From Dietzia psychralcaliphila (lineage in GTDB: Bacteria > Actinomycetota > Actinomycetes > Mycobacteriales > Mycobacteriaceae), in the NCBI RefSeq assembly GCF_003096095.1, contig NZ_CP015453.1, forward strand, positions 3,534,001 through 3,598,000: a stretch of DNA of 64,000 nt, read 5' to 3'. Positions 24,208 to 34,839 of the stretch are shown here, one piece after another. The notes under the pieces were generated by a model that had not been told where the DNA came from, made no database searches, and saw only the letters and a list, made by a program, of their open reading frames with translations. The number at the start of each line of letters is the position of its first letter. The stretch's first letter is position 1. Made by a program: the position numbers and the translations under genes.

Positions 24208-25910
24208 CCGGTCACACCGCGCATGGCACCACTGCGCCCGCCACCACCGCGTTCGACAACAGCGCGTCCGCCAACAGTGCGTCCGCCAACAGCGTGTCCG
24301 TCCCCACCACCGCACTGTCCGCCGCCCGCCGGGCCGGCGAGCTCGCCGAACTGCGGGACCGCGACACCCCCGTAGATCTGGTCGTGATCGGCGGGGGCAT
24401 CACCGGCGCCGGGATCGCGCTCGACGCCGCCTCCCGCGGGCTCGAGACCGTGCTTCTCGAGGCCCACGACCTGGCGTTCGGCACCAGCCGGTGGTCCTCC
24501 AAGCTCGCCCACGGCGGCCTGCGCTATCTGGCCACCGGCAACATCGGCATCGCGCGCCGCTCGGCCGTCGAGCGCGGGATCATGCTCGAACGCACCGCCC
24601 CCCATCTCGTGCGCCCGCTCGCCCAGGTCGTTCCGGTGTTCCGTGACACCCCCCCGCTGGGCGCGGTGCTCCCGGGGCTGGGGTTCCTCGCCGGCACCGT
24701 GCTGTCCCGCCTCGCCGGCACGCGGGCCGACAGGCTGCCCGGCGCGCGGATCCTGAGCGCGGGGAAGGTCGCACGGTACGTGCCCGGGGTCCGACGCCGC
24801 GGCCTGGAGTTCGGGCACCTCAACTGGGACTGCCAGCTGATCGACGACGCCCGCCTGGTCACCGCCGTGGCGCGGACAGCGGCCGGGCACGGCGCCCGCG
24901 TGATCACCCGGGCGCGCGTCCTGGAGGCCACCGGGACCCGGGTCACCGTCCGAGATGAATTCGGCGGAGGTGGCGGGGAGAGTAGTGACGACGACGAGTT
25001 CACGATCTCCGCGCGGGCCGTCGTGAGCGCCACCGGCGTCTGGGCCGGCCAGACCACACCCGGGGTGCGCGTGCGCCCCTCACGCGGCACGCACCTGGTC
25101 GTCAGGGCGGCCGCGTTGGGCGATCCCGTGGGCGCCCTCACCGTGCCCGTCCCGGGCGAGACCAACCGGTTCTGCTTTGCCCTCCCCGCCGAGTTCGGTC
25201 GGCTGCACGTGGGCCTGACCGACGTGGACGCCCCCGGACCGGTCCCGGACGTGCCTGAGGCCACCGAGGACGAGATCGACTTCCTGCTCGACGTGGTCAA
25301 CCGGGCACTCGAGACCGGGCTGACCCGCGAGGACGTCCTGGGAACCTTTGCCGGCCTGCGCCCGCTGGTCGACTCCGGGGACGGCAACACCGCCGACCTC
25401 TCACGCGAGCACGCGGTGCTCACCTCGGACAACGGCCTCATCACCATCACCGGCGGCAAGCTCACCGAGTACCGGCTCATGGCCGAGCAGGCGGTCGACC
25501 TCGTCGTGGGGCGGACAGGGGTCGCCGCCGGGCCGTGTCGCACCGCCGATCTGCCGCTGATCGGCGCCCCGGGACATCCCGAGGTCGCTCGACCCACTCC
25601 TGTTTCGGGTGGTGGTCGGTTGCCGGCGTCACTGGTGGCGCGCTACGGACAGGAGGCCGCGGCCGTGGTGTCCGAGAGTCTGCTGGACCGGCCACTGGAG
25701 AAGGTGGCGGACGGACTCGACGTGACCCGCGCCGAGTTCTCCTACGCCGTCACCCACGAGGGCGCACTGACCGTCGGCGACATACTGGACCGCCGCAGCC
25801 GGATCGGGTTGGTGCACACCGACCGCGCGGCCGCCGAGCCCACCGCCCGGGAGGCACTCGCCGCATCCCCCGGATCCGCCACTCCCCCACCGGATCCGCT
25901 ACCGCTGTAG
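24204..25910 (+). CDS. glpD: Glycerol-3-phosphate dehydrogenase, FAD-dependent
   Basis: 568 residues. Oxidises sn-glycerol-3-phosphate to DHAP at the membrane and passes electrons to quinone. The FAD-binding motif is VVIGGGITGAGIALDAASRG (~59-78), followed by FGTSRWSSKLAHGGLRYL, the strongly conserved GlpD signature. GTHLVV and TITGGKLTEYRLMAEQAVD are later landmarks, and a C-terminal cap domain closes the protein. The first ~50 residues are extra and contain three 15-bp repeats (NSASA type). Coupled to tetR by ATGA. The arrangement mirrors Rv2249c-Rv2250c. Confidence 0.92.
   Translation: MTGHTAHGTTAPATTAFDNSASANSASANSVSVPTTALSAARRAGELAELRDRDTPVDLVVIGGGITGAGIALDAASRGLETVLLEAHDLAFGTSRWSSKLAHGGLRYLATGNIGIARRSAVERGIMLERTAPHLVRPLAQVVPVFRDTPPLGAVLPGLGFLAGTVLSRLAGTRADRLPGARILSAGKVARYVPGVRRRGLEFGHLNWDCQLIDDARLVTAVARTAAGHGARVITRARVLEATGTRVTVRDEFGGGGGESSDDDEFTISARAVVSATGVWAGQTTPGVRVRPSRGTHLVVRAAALGDPVGALTVPVPGETNRFCFALPAEFGRLHVGLTDVDAPGPVPDVPEATEDEIDFLLDVVNRALETGLTREDVLGTFAGLRPLVDSGDGNTADLSREHAVLTSDNGLITITGGKLTEYRLMAEQAVDLVVGRTGVAAGPCRTADLPLIGAPGHPEVARPTPVSGGGRLPASLVARYGQEAAAVVSESLLDRPLEKVADGLDVTRAEFSYAVTHEGALTVGDILDRRSRIGLVHTDRAAAEPTAREALAASPGSATPPPDPLPL
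24255..24299 (+). repeat. 15-bp tandem repeat, three units, in the glpD N-terminus
   Basis: Units at 24255, 24270 and 24285 (GCCAACAGTGCGTCC type), encoding Asn/Ser/Ala residues ahead of the FAD domain. Confidence 0.8.
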
Positions 25911-25922
25911 GAGTAGCGGATC
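25893..25922. terminator. Hairpin at the glpD stop codon
   Basis: 10-bp inverted repeat GATCCGCTAC/GTAGCGGATC with a 10-nt loop, overlapping the glpD stop and facing the convergent ADC-like gene. Confidence 0.6.
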
Positions 25923-25962
25923 ACGCGAGAGGACAGCGGATCCCCCGGGGGGACCACGGGGC

Positions 25963-26739
25963 TCAGGCGAGGGGCCGGGGCGCCTGGAACTCGGCCTCGA
26001 AACGCTCGAAGGAGAACGTGGCCAGCGCGCGAGCCCGGTCGAGGCCGAGTTCACGCACGGCGTCGGCGATGCGGGCGATATGGGGATCGCCCTCGTCGGC
26101 CCCGGAGGCGATCGCCACGCGCGCGCCCCCCAGTGGCCGGAACCGACCGCCCGCGACCTTGGCGCCGGCGCGGACCAGGACCGGCTTTCCGTCGAGGACC
26201 TGGATGCAATTCATCCCCAGGGAGTGGCGACCGGGGAGCGGCACTCCCAGGCGGGTGTCGAGCTTCAGGTCGATTCCACCGGCCCCCGAGGACCCGACGG
26301 CTCCCAGGCGGGCGTCGTCGAGAGCTCCACCGGCCGTCCCGACCATGTCGCCCTTCCACTTGGGAAAGCCCCAGAGTTCGTTGCCCGCCGCGAGGGTGAA
26401 ATCCTGGTCCACCGGCAACTCGTGGATGTGCTGCTGCACCCCGGCTCCCGGGACCTTGACCTGGAATGCCAGCCCGACCTCGTGGTATCCACCCAGGACG
26501 TTGCCCGGGACGTCGTGGTACCGCACGTGGATCATCGTCACCGGTGTGCGGCCGCCCGGGAGCGACACCGGCTCGGCCCCTGCGGAATCGAGGATCGCGG
26601 ACTGGGGGCCGGCGGCGATGAGCCGCCGGGCGACGGCCGTCCGCGACAGGAACGCGGCGCCCGAGATCGAGGCGGAGACGACGGGGACCGGGAACGTGAT
26701 CTGGCGGCCTGCGACAACACGGGTGGTGGGAGAACTCAT
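25963..26739 (-). CDS. Acetoacetate decarboxylase (ADC)-like superfamily protein
   Basis: 258 residues. The central motif ELWGFPKWKGDM corresponds to the ADC active-site strand that carries the Schiff-base lysine. The first Lys is present but the adjacent second Lys of true ADC is Trp. Other landmarks are YHEVGLAFQV and the closing aromatic-rich strand. ADC-like proteins include decarboxylases, aldolases and dehydratases, so the reaction is open. ATG 26739 lies six bases after a TAACGT -10 hexamer (leaderless). Convergent with glpD. Confidence 0.72.
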   Translation of the reverse strand: MSSPTTRVVAGRQITFPVPVVSASISGAAFLSRTAVARRLIAAGPQSAILDSAGAEPVSLPGGRTPVTMIHVRYHDVPGNVLGGYHEVGLAFQVKVPGAGVQQHIHELPVDQDFTLAAGNELWGFPKWKGDMVGTAGGALDDARLGAVGSSGAGGIDLKLDTRLGVPLPGRHSLGMNCIQVLDGKPVLVRAGAKVAGGRFRPLGGARVAIASGADEGDPHIARIADAVRELGLDRARALATFSFERFEAEFQAPRPLA

Positions 26740-26745
26740 GCCCCG

Positions 26746-26751
26746 ACGTTA
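26746..26751 (-). promoter_or_regulatory. -10 hexamer of the ADC-like gene, probable leaderless promoter
   Basis: TAACGT on the minus strand with 6 nt to the ATG at 26739. Confidence 0.5.
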
Positions 26752-26885
26752 GTCGCTGCAGTAACAGGTTTCATCACCTTTCGGGGCTAACGTCCCGGGT
26801 TTGTGCGGGGATAGACCAGGTAGAGACGGGCACTCGGTCCGCCCACGCGGCACCGACCGCGACGATGTCCACCCGGAGGCACACC

Positions 26886-27071
26886 ATGGTGAAGGCATTC
26901 GCTGACTTCCTCGCACAGTTCGACTTCACCGTAGGCTCGTCCGCTGCGATCAACGGATTCATCTCCGGCTCCAACGCCGCGCTCGAGCAGTCCTTCGGAT
27001 TCGACAGCTCGATCGGCCGACTCGCGGTGAGCAGCATCGGCTGGGTCGGCCCGGGCGAGCCCGTCACCTGA
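26886..27071 (+). CDS. 61-residue small protein, possible mycolata envelope peptide
   Basis: ATG 26886 follows GGAGG at 7-nt spacing. The peptide starts MVKAFADFLAQFDFTVGSSA and is a mix of Phe, Ala, Ser, Gly and Asn with few charges, ending GWVGPGEPVT. There is no cleavable signal and no long membrane helix, but helical wheels of residues 3-15 and 30-55 would be amphipathic. Corynebacterial PorA and PorH channels are peptides of about this size that also lack signals. I see no direct sequence match. It stands alone between two convergent or divergent metabolic genes. Confidence 0.6.
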   Translation: MVKAFADFLAQFDFTVGSSAAINGFISGSNAALEQSFGFDSSIGRLAVSSIGWVGPGEPVT

Positions 27072-27135
27072 TCCGGGTCCCCCGGCACCGGAGAACCCCC
27101 GGTCATCCTCTCGGGTGGTCGGGGTCCCTCGTGCG

Positions 27136-28596
27136 TCAGGTGGGTTCCGACAGATCCTCGGTCGGCAGGCCCGCCACCTGCGCACCCGACTTGCCCTTGT
27201 ACCGCGGCCGCAGCAGGTTGGCCGGGGACAGGATGTCGTCGACCTCCTCCGCCGAGAGCAGGCCCATCTCCAGCACCACCTCGCGCACGCCACGACCCGA
27301 GCGCGCGCACTCACGACCCACCAGGTCACCGTTGTGGTGCCCGATGACCGGGTTGAGGTAGGTGACGATGCCGATCGAGTCCATGACGTTGCGGCGCGCC
27401 ACCTCCACATTGGCGGTGATGCCCCGGACACACTTCTCGGTGAGGGTCTCGATCGCGGACGTGAGCAACGAGATCGACTCGAACATCGCCTGGGCGATCA
27501 CGGGCTCCATCACGTTGAGCTGCAGCTGGCCCGCCTCCGCCGCCATCGTCACCGTGACGTCGTTGCCGATCACCTTGAAGCAGACCTGGTTGACCACCTC
27601 GGGGATCACCGGGTTCACCTTGGCCGGCATGATCGACGACCCCGCCTGGAGCTCCGGGAGGTTGATCTCGTTGAATCCCGCGCGCGGGCCGGAGGAGAGC
27701 AGACGCAGGTCGTTGCAGATCTTGGACACCTTGGACGCCGTCCGCTTGAGAGCGGCGTGGACGTTGACGTAGTCACCGGTGTCGCTGGTCGCCTCGATGA
27801 GGTTCATGGCCCCGGTGACCGGCAGACCGGTCACCGCACGCAGGTGGTCGACCACCGCGCGGCGGTAGTCGGGCGGCGTGTTGACCCCGGTGCCGATGGC
27901 CGTGGCGCCGAGATTCACGTCGAGCAGCATCCGGGCCGCCGCGCCGAGCACGTGGAGCTCCTCGTCGAGGGTCACCGCGAATCCACCGAACTCCTGGCCC
28001 ATGGACATGGGGACGGCGTCCTGCAACTGCGTCCGGCCCATCTTGAGGACCTCGCGGAACTCCTCCGACTTGTCGTAGCAGGCCTCCCGCAACGCGACGA
28101 TCGCCGGCTCGAGCCGCTCGAGCGAGTGCCACAGGGCGATCCGGAAACCGGTCGGGTAGGCGTCGTTGGTGGACTGCGAACGGTTGACGTCGTCGTTCGG
28201 ACTGATGACGTCGTAGGCGCCCTTGGGGTGGCCGGTCCGCTCCAGCGCGAGGTTGGCCACCACCTCGTTGGTGTTCATGTTGACCGAGGTGCCGGCCCCG
28301 CCCTGGTAGACGCACGAGGGGAACTGGTCCATGCAGCGGCCGTCCCGCAGGATCTCGTCGCACGCGCCGACGATGGCCTCCGCCACGTCCGGGTCCAGGA
28401 CTCCCATCTCGAGGTTCGCCAGCGCGGCGGCCTTCTTGACCATGACCATCCCGCGGACGAAGTCCGGGATGTCGCTGATGGTCTTCGAATCGATGGGGAA
28501 GTTCTCGACGGCCCGCACGGTGTGGATCCCGAAGTAGGCGTCAGCCGGGACCTCTTTCTCACCGAGCAGGTCTCTTTCCACACGGGTGTTGGTCAT
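27136..28596 (-). CDS. aspA: Aspartate ammonia-lyase
   Basis: Interconverts aspartate with fumarate and ammonia. 486 residues of the fumarase/aspartase superfamily. Motifs: [27 protein letters not shown] (substrate pocket), [11 protein letters not shown], and the flexible catalytic loop [15 protein letters not shown] with the base Ser. The C-terminal KGKSGAQ fits aspartase. Fumarase C would lack several of these residues. The ATG at 28596 is chosen for GGAGG in front of it. It is monocistronic, with a small hairpin between it and the 61-residue gene. Confidence 0.9.
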   Translation of the reverse strand: MTNTRVERDLLGEKEVPADAYFGIHTVRAVENFPIDSKTISDIPDFVRGMVMVKKAAALANLEMGVLDPDVAEAIVGACDEILRDGRCMDQFPSCVYQGGAGTSVNMNTNEVVANLALERTGHPKGAYDVISPNDDVNRSQSTNDAYPTGFRIALWHSLERLEPAIVALREACYDKSEEFREVLKMGRTQLQDAVPMSMGQEFGGFAVTLDEELHVLGAAARMLLDVNLGATAIGTGVNTPPDYRRAVVDHLRAVTGLPVTGAMNLIEATSDTGDYVNVHAALKRTASKVSKICNDLRLLSSGPRAGFNEINLPELQAGSSIMPAKVNPVIPEVVNQVCFKVIGNDVTVTMAAEAGQLQLNVMEPVIAQAMFESISLLTSAIETLTEKCVRGITANVEVARRNVMDSIGIVTYLNPVIGHHNGDLVGRECARSGRGVREVVLEMGLLSAEEVDDILSPANLLRPRYKGKSGAQVAGLPTEDLSEPT

Positions 28597-28701
28597 TCGT
28601 CCTCCGCTGGTCGGGTCGGCACGATCCACAGTAGACACGGCTCACGGTAACCGCGTGGGGTCACGGTTCGCGGGGATCCCCCGCGGCCGCGACACCTTGC
28701 C

Positions 28702-28707
28702 TAGGGT
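28702..28707 (+). promoter_or_regulatory. -10 hexamer of the PAP2 gene, probable leaderless promoter
   Basis: TAGGGT with 6 nt to the ATG at 28714. Confidence 0.5.
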
Positions 28708-28713
28708 GTGGGC

Positions 28714-29502
28714 ATGTCGCGCACGACGGCCTCCCGCCGCACCCGGGCCCTGACCACGGCGAAGGACCTTCTGCGACCACTGTCCCCCTCGGACGGTGTC
28801 CTGGGCAGCATCGTCGACAGGGGCCAGGTGCCCCTGCCACGCGGGACGTGGGCCGTCTTCGGGGTGGCGTTCGCGGGATTCGCGCTGCCGGTGATCGGGT
28901 TCGTCGAACTGGCCGAGCGGATCAGCTCCGGCGCCAAACTGCCCTTCGACCGGCCCGTCATGCTGTGGTTGCGTCGGCGGCACACCCCGCGCAACACGCG
29001 GATCGTCCGGGTGGTCACGGAACTCGGCGGGGTCACCGCCGTCCCGGTGTTCGCCCTCACCGCCGCCGGCTACCTCGCCTACGTGCGGGGGAGTCGACGA
29101 CCGGCCGCGTTGCTCACCGTGTCCCTGGTCGGGTCCACCCTCATCAACTCGGTCCTCAAGCTCATGTACCGGCGGGCCCGACCCACCTTCTTCACCCACA
29201 TCGTGGAGGAGAAGAGCTACTCGTTCCCCAGTGGACACGCCATGGCCAGTGCCGCGCTCGCGGGCTGCGCCTGCGTGCTCGCCTGGCCCACCGGCTGGCG
29301 GTACCCCGTGATCGCCGGGTCCGCCGCATATGTCCCCGCGGTCGGTGTGACCCGCATGTATCTCGGGGTGCATTTCCCCAGCGACGTCCTGGCCGGCTGG
29401 TGCGTGAGTCTGGCATGGGTGGGCGAGGTGGCCACGATCATGTGGCTCGTCGACCGTCTCGACGACCTACCTCCGTTGACCTCGCTCTCGGCGTCGCGAT
29501 GA
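28714..29502 (+). CDS. PAP2-family membrane phosphatase
   Basis: 262 residues with about six membrane helices. All three PAP2 motifs are present: KLMYRRARP (~148-156), PSGHAMASA with the catalytic His (~175), and RMYLGVHFPSDVLAG (~215-229). Members dephosphorylate phosphatidate or polyprenyl pyrophosphates at the membrane, and the lipid cannot be told from sequence. First gene of a three-gene overlap series with a macrodomain protein and a second, PAP2-like membrane protein. ATG 28714 follows a -10 hexamer directly. Confidence 0.88.
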   Translation: MSRTTASRRTRALTTAKDLLRPLSPSDGVLGSIVDRGQVPLPRGTWAVFGVAFAGFALPVIGFVELAERISSGAKLPFDRPVMLWLRRRHTPRNTRIVRVVTELGGVTAVPVFALTAAGYLAYVRGSRRPAALLTVSLVGSTLINSVLKLMYRRARPTFFTHIVEEKSYSFPSGHAMASAALAGCACVLAWPTGWRYPVIAGSAAYVPAVGVTRMYLGVHFPSDVLAGWCVSLAWVGEVATIMWLVDRLDDLPPLTSLSASR

Positions 29503-30017
29503 GCACGCCCGCCCGAGTCGAACTGCGCCACGGGGACATCACCCGACTGTCGGTGGATGCGGTGGTCAACGCCGCCAACAGTTCCCTGCTGGGAGGTGGC
29601 GGCGTGGACGGGGCGATCCACCGCGCGGGCGGGCCCGCCATCCTGCGGGAGTGCCGCGAACTGCGGGCCACCAGGTTCCCGGACGGGCTCCCCACCGGCC
29701 ACGCGGTCGCGACCGGGGCCGGCGAACTGCCCGCCAGATGGGTGATCCACACCGTCGGCCCGGTGTACGGACGGACGCCCGACGGACCGCAGCGGCTGAC
29801 CGACTGTTACAGCACCTGCCTCGCCGTGGCCGACGACCTCGGGGCCCGGACCGTGGCGTTCCCGCTCATCTCCGCCGGGGCCTACGGATGGCCGCGCGAG
29901 GACGCCGTCCGCACCGCGCTGGACACCCTGCACGGGGTGTCCACCGACGTGCGGACGGCGATCCTGGTGCTGTTCGACGCCGCCACCCTGCGACTGGCCG
30001 AGTCTCTTGTCGGCTGA
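29499..30017 (+). CDS. Macrodomain protein, O-acetyl-ADP-ribose deacetylase-like
   Basis: 172 residues, one complete macrodomain. Signatures: GDITRLSVDAVVNAANSSLL near the start, GGGGVDGAIHRAGGP, PTGHAVATGAGELPARWVIH and AFPLISAGAYGWP. The Asn and GGVDGAIH loop belong to the MacroD/YmdB type that hydrolyses O-acetyl-ADP-ribose or ADP-ribosyl-protein esters. Starts inside the stop of the PAP2 gene (ATGA), so it is coupled to it. Its stop lies 11 nt inside the next gene if that uses the TTG at 30007. Confidence 0.9.
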   Translation: MSTPARVELRHGDITRLSVDAVVNAANSSLLGGGGVDGAIHRAGGPAILRECRELRATRFPDGLPTGHAVATGAGELPARWVIHTVGPVYGRTPDGPQRLTDCYSTCLAVADDLGARTVAFPLISAGAYGWPREDAVRTALDTLHGVSTDVRTAILVLFDAATLRLAESLVG

Positions 30018-30681
30018 CGCGACCGCAGCGGCTGTCTCGCCGGCGGCCCCGGAGGTGATCCTGACCGAGGTCTTCGCCCCGTGGGCGGTTCTCACCGTCG
30101 CGTCGCTCCACCTCGGGCACCGGGTGGGCTCGCCTGCCTGGGGCGTGGCGACCGCCGCGGGCCTCGGGCTGGTGCCCCAGTCGGCGATCGCCTGGCGGGT
30201 GCGACGCAAAGCACTGTCCGATCACCACGTGACCCGGCGGGAGGACCGCCCGCTCGTGATCGCCGGCATCGCCGGGTCGGTGGCGACGCTGATGGTGGCG
30301 CAGCGCCGCCGGGGCGCGCCTGCAGAGCTGCGACGGATGACGAGAGCCGCGCTGGTGGCGTTGGGGGTCGCCGGGGCAGCCACCTGTCGTATCAAGGTCT
30401 CGTTCCACACCGCCGTGTTGGCAGGTGTCATCTCGGTGCTGGCCCGGGAGATCTCACCCGGTTACTGGCGACTCCTGGTCCTGGTACCGCCGGTGGCGTG
30501 GGCGCGGGTGCGGATCAGTCACCACACCCCGGTGGAGACGGCGCTGGGCGGAGCGATCGGGGTGGTCTGCGGCTACTGGGGCGGGGGGCACGTGGGCAGG
30601 CCCCCCCGAGACCCCGCCGGGGCCCTGAGCCCGACCTCCCCGCGGGAACCGTGGTGGGGGTTCCCGCGGGGCGTCGGCTAG
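30007..30681 (+). CDS. PAP2-like integral membrane protein
   Basis: Up to 224 residues with about five membrane helices. The motifs KVSFHTAVLAG and RVRISHHTPVETALGGAIG line up with PAP2 motifs 2 and 3, with His residues retained, while motif 1 is weak. A lipid phosphatase or a non-catalytic relative is likely. The start is uncertain. The TTG at 30007 overlaps the macrodomain gene. A perfect anti-SD sequence GGAGGTGATC (30051-30060) is followed at once by an in-frame CTG at 30061. The last codons contain a 13-bp terminator stem. Confidence 0.65.
   Translation: MSADATAAAVSPAAPEVILTEVFAPWAVLTVASLHLGHRVGSPAWGVATAAGLGLVPQSAIAWRVRRKALSDHHVTRREDRPLVIAGIAGSVATLMVAQRRRGAPAELRRMTRAALVALGVAGAATCRIKVSFHTAVLAGVISVLAREISPGYWRLLVLVPPVAWARVRISHHTPVETALGGAIGVVCGYWGGGHVGRPPRDPAGALSPTSPREPWWGFPRGVG
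30051..30060 (+). promoter_or_regulatory. Full-length Shine-Dalgarno match inside the annotated 5' end of the PAP2-like gene
   Basis: GGAGGTGATC pairs along ten bases with the 3' end of 16S rRNA. The GGAGG core is five bases before an in-frame CTG at 30061, which raises the possibility of a rare CTG start. Confidence 0.4.
30638..30671. terminator. Terminator hairpin embedded in the 3' end of the PAP2-like gene
   Basis: 13-bp perfect inverted repeat (30638-30650 / 30659-30671, 8-nt loop) just before the stop at 30679-30681. It faces htpG, whose stop is 11 bp further. Confidence 0.65.
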
Positions 30682-30691
30682 ACGACCTACG

Positions 30692-32695
<2,004 letters not shown>

Positions 32696-32827
32696 GGTGG
32701 CGGCGGTTCCTTTCTGGTGGACTGGCGGACGCGACCCGTGCGGGCGCGCCCGGTGCTGTGCGCGACGTGCTGTTCACGACGACACGATCAACCTACTGTG
32801 GGGCCCGGACATTCCTGAGGAGCCCCC

Positions 32828-33394
32828 GTGACTACGAATCCACTGCCCGACACCCACCTGGCCGTCCTCGACGCCGCCACCGCACTGTTCGGCCGCGCAC
32901 TCGCCGGCGGGCTCGACGGCGACTGTGAAGCGTGCCCCGGCTGGACCCGCCGCGACTGCGCCAACCACGTCCTCGGTGGCGGGTTGCGGTACGCGGCCTA
33001 CTTCCCGCGGCTGCCCGAGTCGGAGATCGCCTGGACCCGCACCACGGACCATGCCGGCGAGAAGCCGGTACCCGCGCTCTACCGCACATCCGCGGGTCTG
33101 CGGAAGGAACTGGCCGGGGCCCCCGACGCCGACGCGCCGGTCCCCCACCGCCTGGCCGAGATCCCCGTGCGGGACCTGCTCGCCCTGCGGGTCGTCGAAC
33201 TGCTCGTCCACGCGCACGACCTCGACCCGTCGACCTGGGACTCACCCGAGGCGGAAGAACTGGCCGGGTGGTGCCTGGACCACGCCCGTGAGGTGCTGGA
33301 GCTGATGAGGTCCTTCGACGTCCTCGCAGAGGCCCGCGCGGTCCCTATCGGTGCGGACCCCCGCGCGCGACTCCTCGCGCTGTCCGGGCGGTAA
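32828..33394 (+). CDS. Mycothiol-dependent maleylpyruvate isomerase-like (DinB/MDMPI_N) protein
   Basis: 188 residues forming a four-helix bundle. The metal-binding pattern is visible as ACPGWTRRDCANHVLGG (first His) and VVELLVHAHDLD (two His), matching the TIGR03083/MDMPI_N family found in mycothiol-producing actinobacteria. Members are mycothiol-dependent S-transferases or isomerases. The C-terminal domain of true maleylpyruvate isomerase is missing, so the substrate is unknown. GTG 32828 follows AGGAG. Divergent from htpG. Confidence 0.8.
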   Translation: MTTNPLPDTHLAVLDAATALFGRALAGGLDGDCEACPGWTRRDCANHVLGGGLRYAAYFPRLPESEIAWTRTTDHAGEKPVPALYRTSAGLRKELAGAPDADAPVPHRLAEIPVRDLLALRVVELLVHAHDLDPSTWDSPEAEELAGWCLDHAREVLELMRSFDVLAEARAVPIGADPRARLLALSGR

Positions 33395-33534
33395 CCGCCG
33401 CCCGGGCCGCGACCCGTCGGCGGCCGGAACGTCGGAGGGGATTTTCTCGTGACTCCGGTCAGTGCGCGGACTAGCGTCGACCATGCGGAGGACGCCACGG
33501 CACGGGCCGGGGCACGCACGCGAGAGGATCCGCG

Positions 33535-33963
33535 ATGACCATGCAGTCCAGCCCCTACATCTCCTTCCCCGGCAACGCGTCCGAGGCGTTCCCGTACTAC
33601 CGCGACCTCTTCGGTGGTCGACTCGACCTGATGACCTACGACGCCATGCCGTCAATGGAGGGGTTCCCGTTCACCCCGCCGCCCGGGTCGGTCGCCCACG
33701 CGACGCTGGAGGCCCCGGGCATCACCCTGACCGGCGGCGACAACATGGGCGAGGACCTGCCCCAGCTCGCCAGTGAGGTCTACTCGTTCCTGCTCGCCTT
33801 CGACTCCACCGAGGACGCACACACCTTCATCGCGAAGGTCGCCGACGGCGGCGGCGAGATCGCGATGCCGTTCGAACCGGCTCCCTGGGGGGATCACTAC
33901 GGTCAGGTCAGGGACCGGTTCGGCATCCGCTGGGACGTGATGGTCGACGGCTCGACCGGGTGA
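33535..33963 (+). CDS. VOC-superfamily protein (PhnB-like)
   Basis: 142 residues, a paired beta-alpha-beta-beta-beta fold. PYISFPGNASEAFPYYRDLFGG at the start and PWGDHYGQVRDRFGIRWDVMV at the end are typical of PhnB/3-demethylubiquinone-methyltransferase-like VOC proteins. Metal ligands normally at the start and in the H-A-x-L strand are partly present (VAHATL). Function may be glyoxalase, bleomycin-type resistance or unknown. It stands alone between the MDMPI and SDR genes, with 140 bp of unremarkable upstream DNA. Confidence 0.8.
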   Translation: MTMQSSPYISFPGNASEAFPYYRDLFGGRLDLMTYDAMPSMEGFPFTPPPGSVAHATLEAPGITLTGGDNMGEDLPQLASEVYSFLLAFDSTEDAHTFIAKVADGGGEIAMPFEPAPWGDHYGQVRDRFGIRWDVMVDGSTG

Positions 33964-34011
33964 TTTCGTGCTGACCTACCCGTGACCACCGTATCGATCA
34001 CGTCCGCTTGT

Positions 34012-34017
34012 TACGGT
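34012..34017 (+). promoter_or_regulatory. -10 hexamer of the SDR gene, probable leaderless promoter
   Basis: TACGGT with 6 nt to the ATG at 34024. Confidence 0.5.
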
Positions 34018-34023
34018 TCAGCC

Positions 34024-34800
34024 ATGGATATCTCCGGAGCAAGTGCAATCGTCACGGGCGGAGCGTCGGGCATCGGCGCGGCCGTCGTCCGTCAACTCGC
34101 CGCGCAGGGTGCGAAGGTGGTCGTCGCCGACCTCAACGCCGAGAAGGGCGAGGCCCTCGCGAACGAGGTGGGGGGCGTCTTCGTCGCCGTCGACGTGACC
34201 AAGACCGACCAGAACATCAAGGCCATCGAGGCCGCCCTCGAGCTCGGCCCGCTGCGCTACCTGGTCAACTCGGCCGGCATCGGCTGGGCCCAGCGCACGA
34301 TCGGTCGTGACGGCGAGTTCTCGTCGGCCTTCGACATCGACTCGTTCCGCAAGGTCATCGACATCAACCTCATCGGCTCGTTCGACATGCTGCGACTGGC
34401 CGCCACGGCCATGTCCCGTGGCGAGGCCGACGACGACGGCCAGAAGGGCGCGATCGTCAACATGGCCTCCGTCGCCGCGTTCGACGGGCAGATCGGCCAG
34501 GCCGCGTACTCCGCGTCCAAGGGCGGCATCGTGGGCCTGACCCTGCCCGTGGCCCGTGATCTCTCGGCCGCAGGCATCCGCCTCAACACCGTGGCCCCCG
34601 GTCTCATCGACACCCCGATCTACGGCGAGGGCCCCGACTCGGAGGCGTTCAAGGCCAAGCTGGGCGAGAGCGTCCTGTTCCCCAAGCGTCTCGGCTCGGG
34701 CGACGAGCTGGCGTCGATGGTCATGGAGCTGCTCACCAACCCGTACATGAACGCGCAGACCGTGCGCGTCGACGGTGGTATCCGGATGCCACCGAAGTGA
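34024..34800 (+). CDS. Short-chain dehydrogenase, 3-hydroxyacyl-CoA dehydrogenase type 2-like
   Basis: 258 residues. TGGASGIGAAVVRQL (cofactor loop), VVADLNAEKGEAL with Asp for NAD preference, NSAGIGWAQRTIG, the catalytic Ser in NMASVAAFDGQIGQAAYSASK, and a PGLIDTPIYG loop. The inserted GDDDGQKGAIVN strand and overall length resemble HSD17B10-type enzymes that oxidise branched 3-hydroxyacyl-CoA, hydroxysteroids and related substrates. Monocistronic, ending in a very strong terminator. Confidence 0.85.
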   Translation: MDISGASAIVTGGASGIGAAVVRQLAAQGAKVVVADLNAEKGEALANEVGGVFVAVDVTKTDQNIKAIEAALELGPLRYLVNSAGIGWAQRTIGRDGEFSSAFDIDSFRKVIDINLIGSFDMLRLAATAMSRGEADDDGQKGAIVNMASVAAFDGQIGQAAYSASKGGIVGLTLPVARDLSAAGIRLNTVAPGLIDTPIYGEGPDSEAFKAKLGESVLFPKRLGSGDELASMVMELLTNPYMNAQTVRVDGGIRMPPK

Positions 34801-34839
34801 CCCGGAGCTGTGGAGACCCGCCCCCGGGTCGCCACAGCA

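Noticed and set aside
21840-25910. A 1356-codon open frame on the plus strand covering the whole glycerolipid locus
   Set aside because: Only its last 568 codons are glpD. The rest is antisense to the flavoprotein gene and in another frame of tetR, with low-complexity Arg/Pro translation typical of GC-rich shadow frames.
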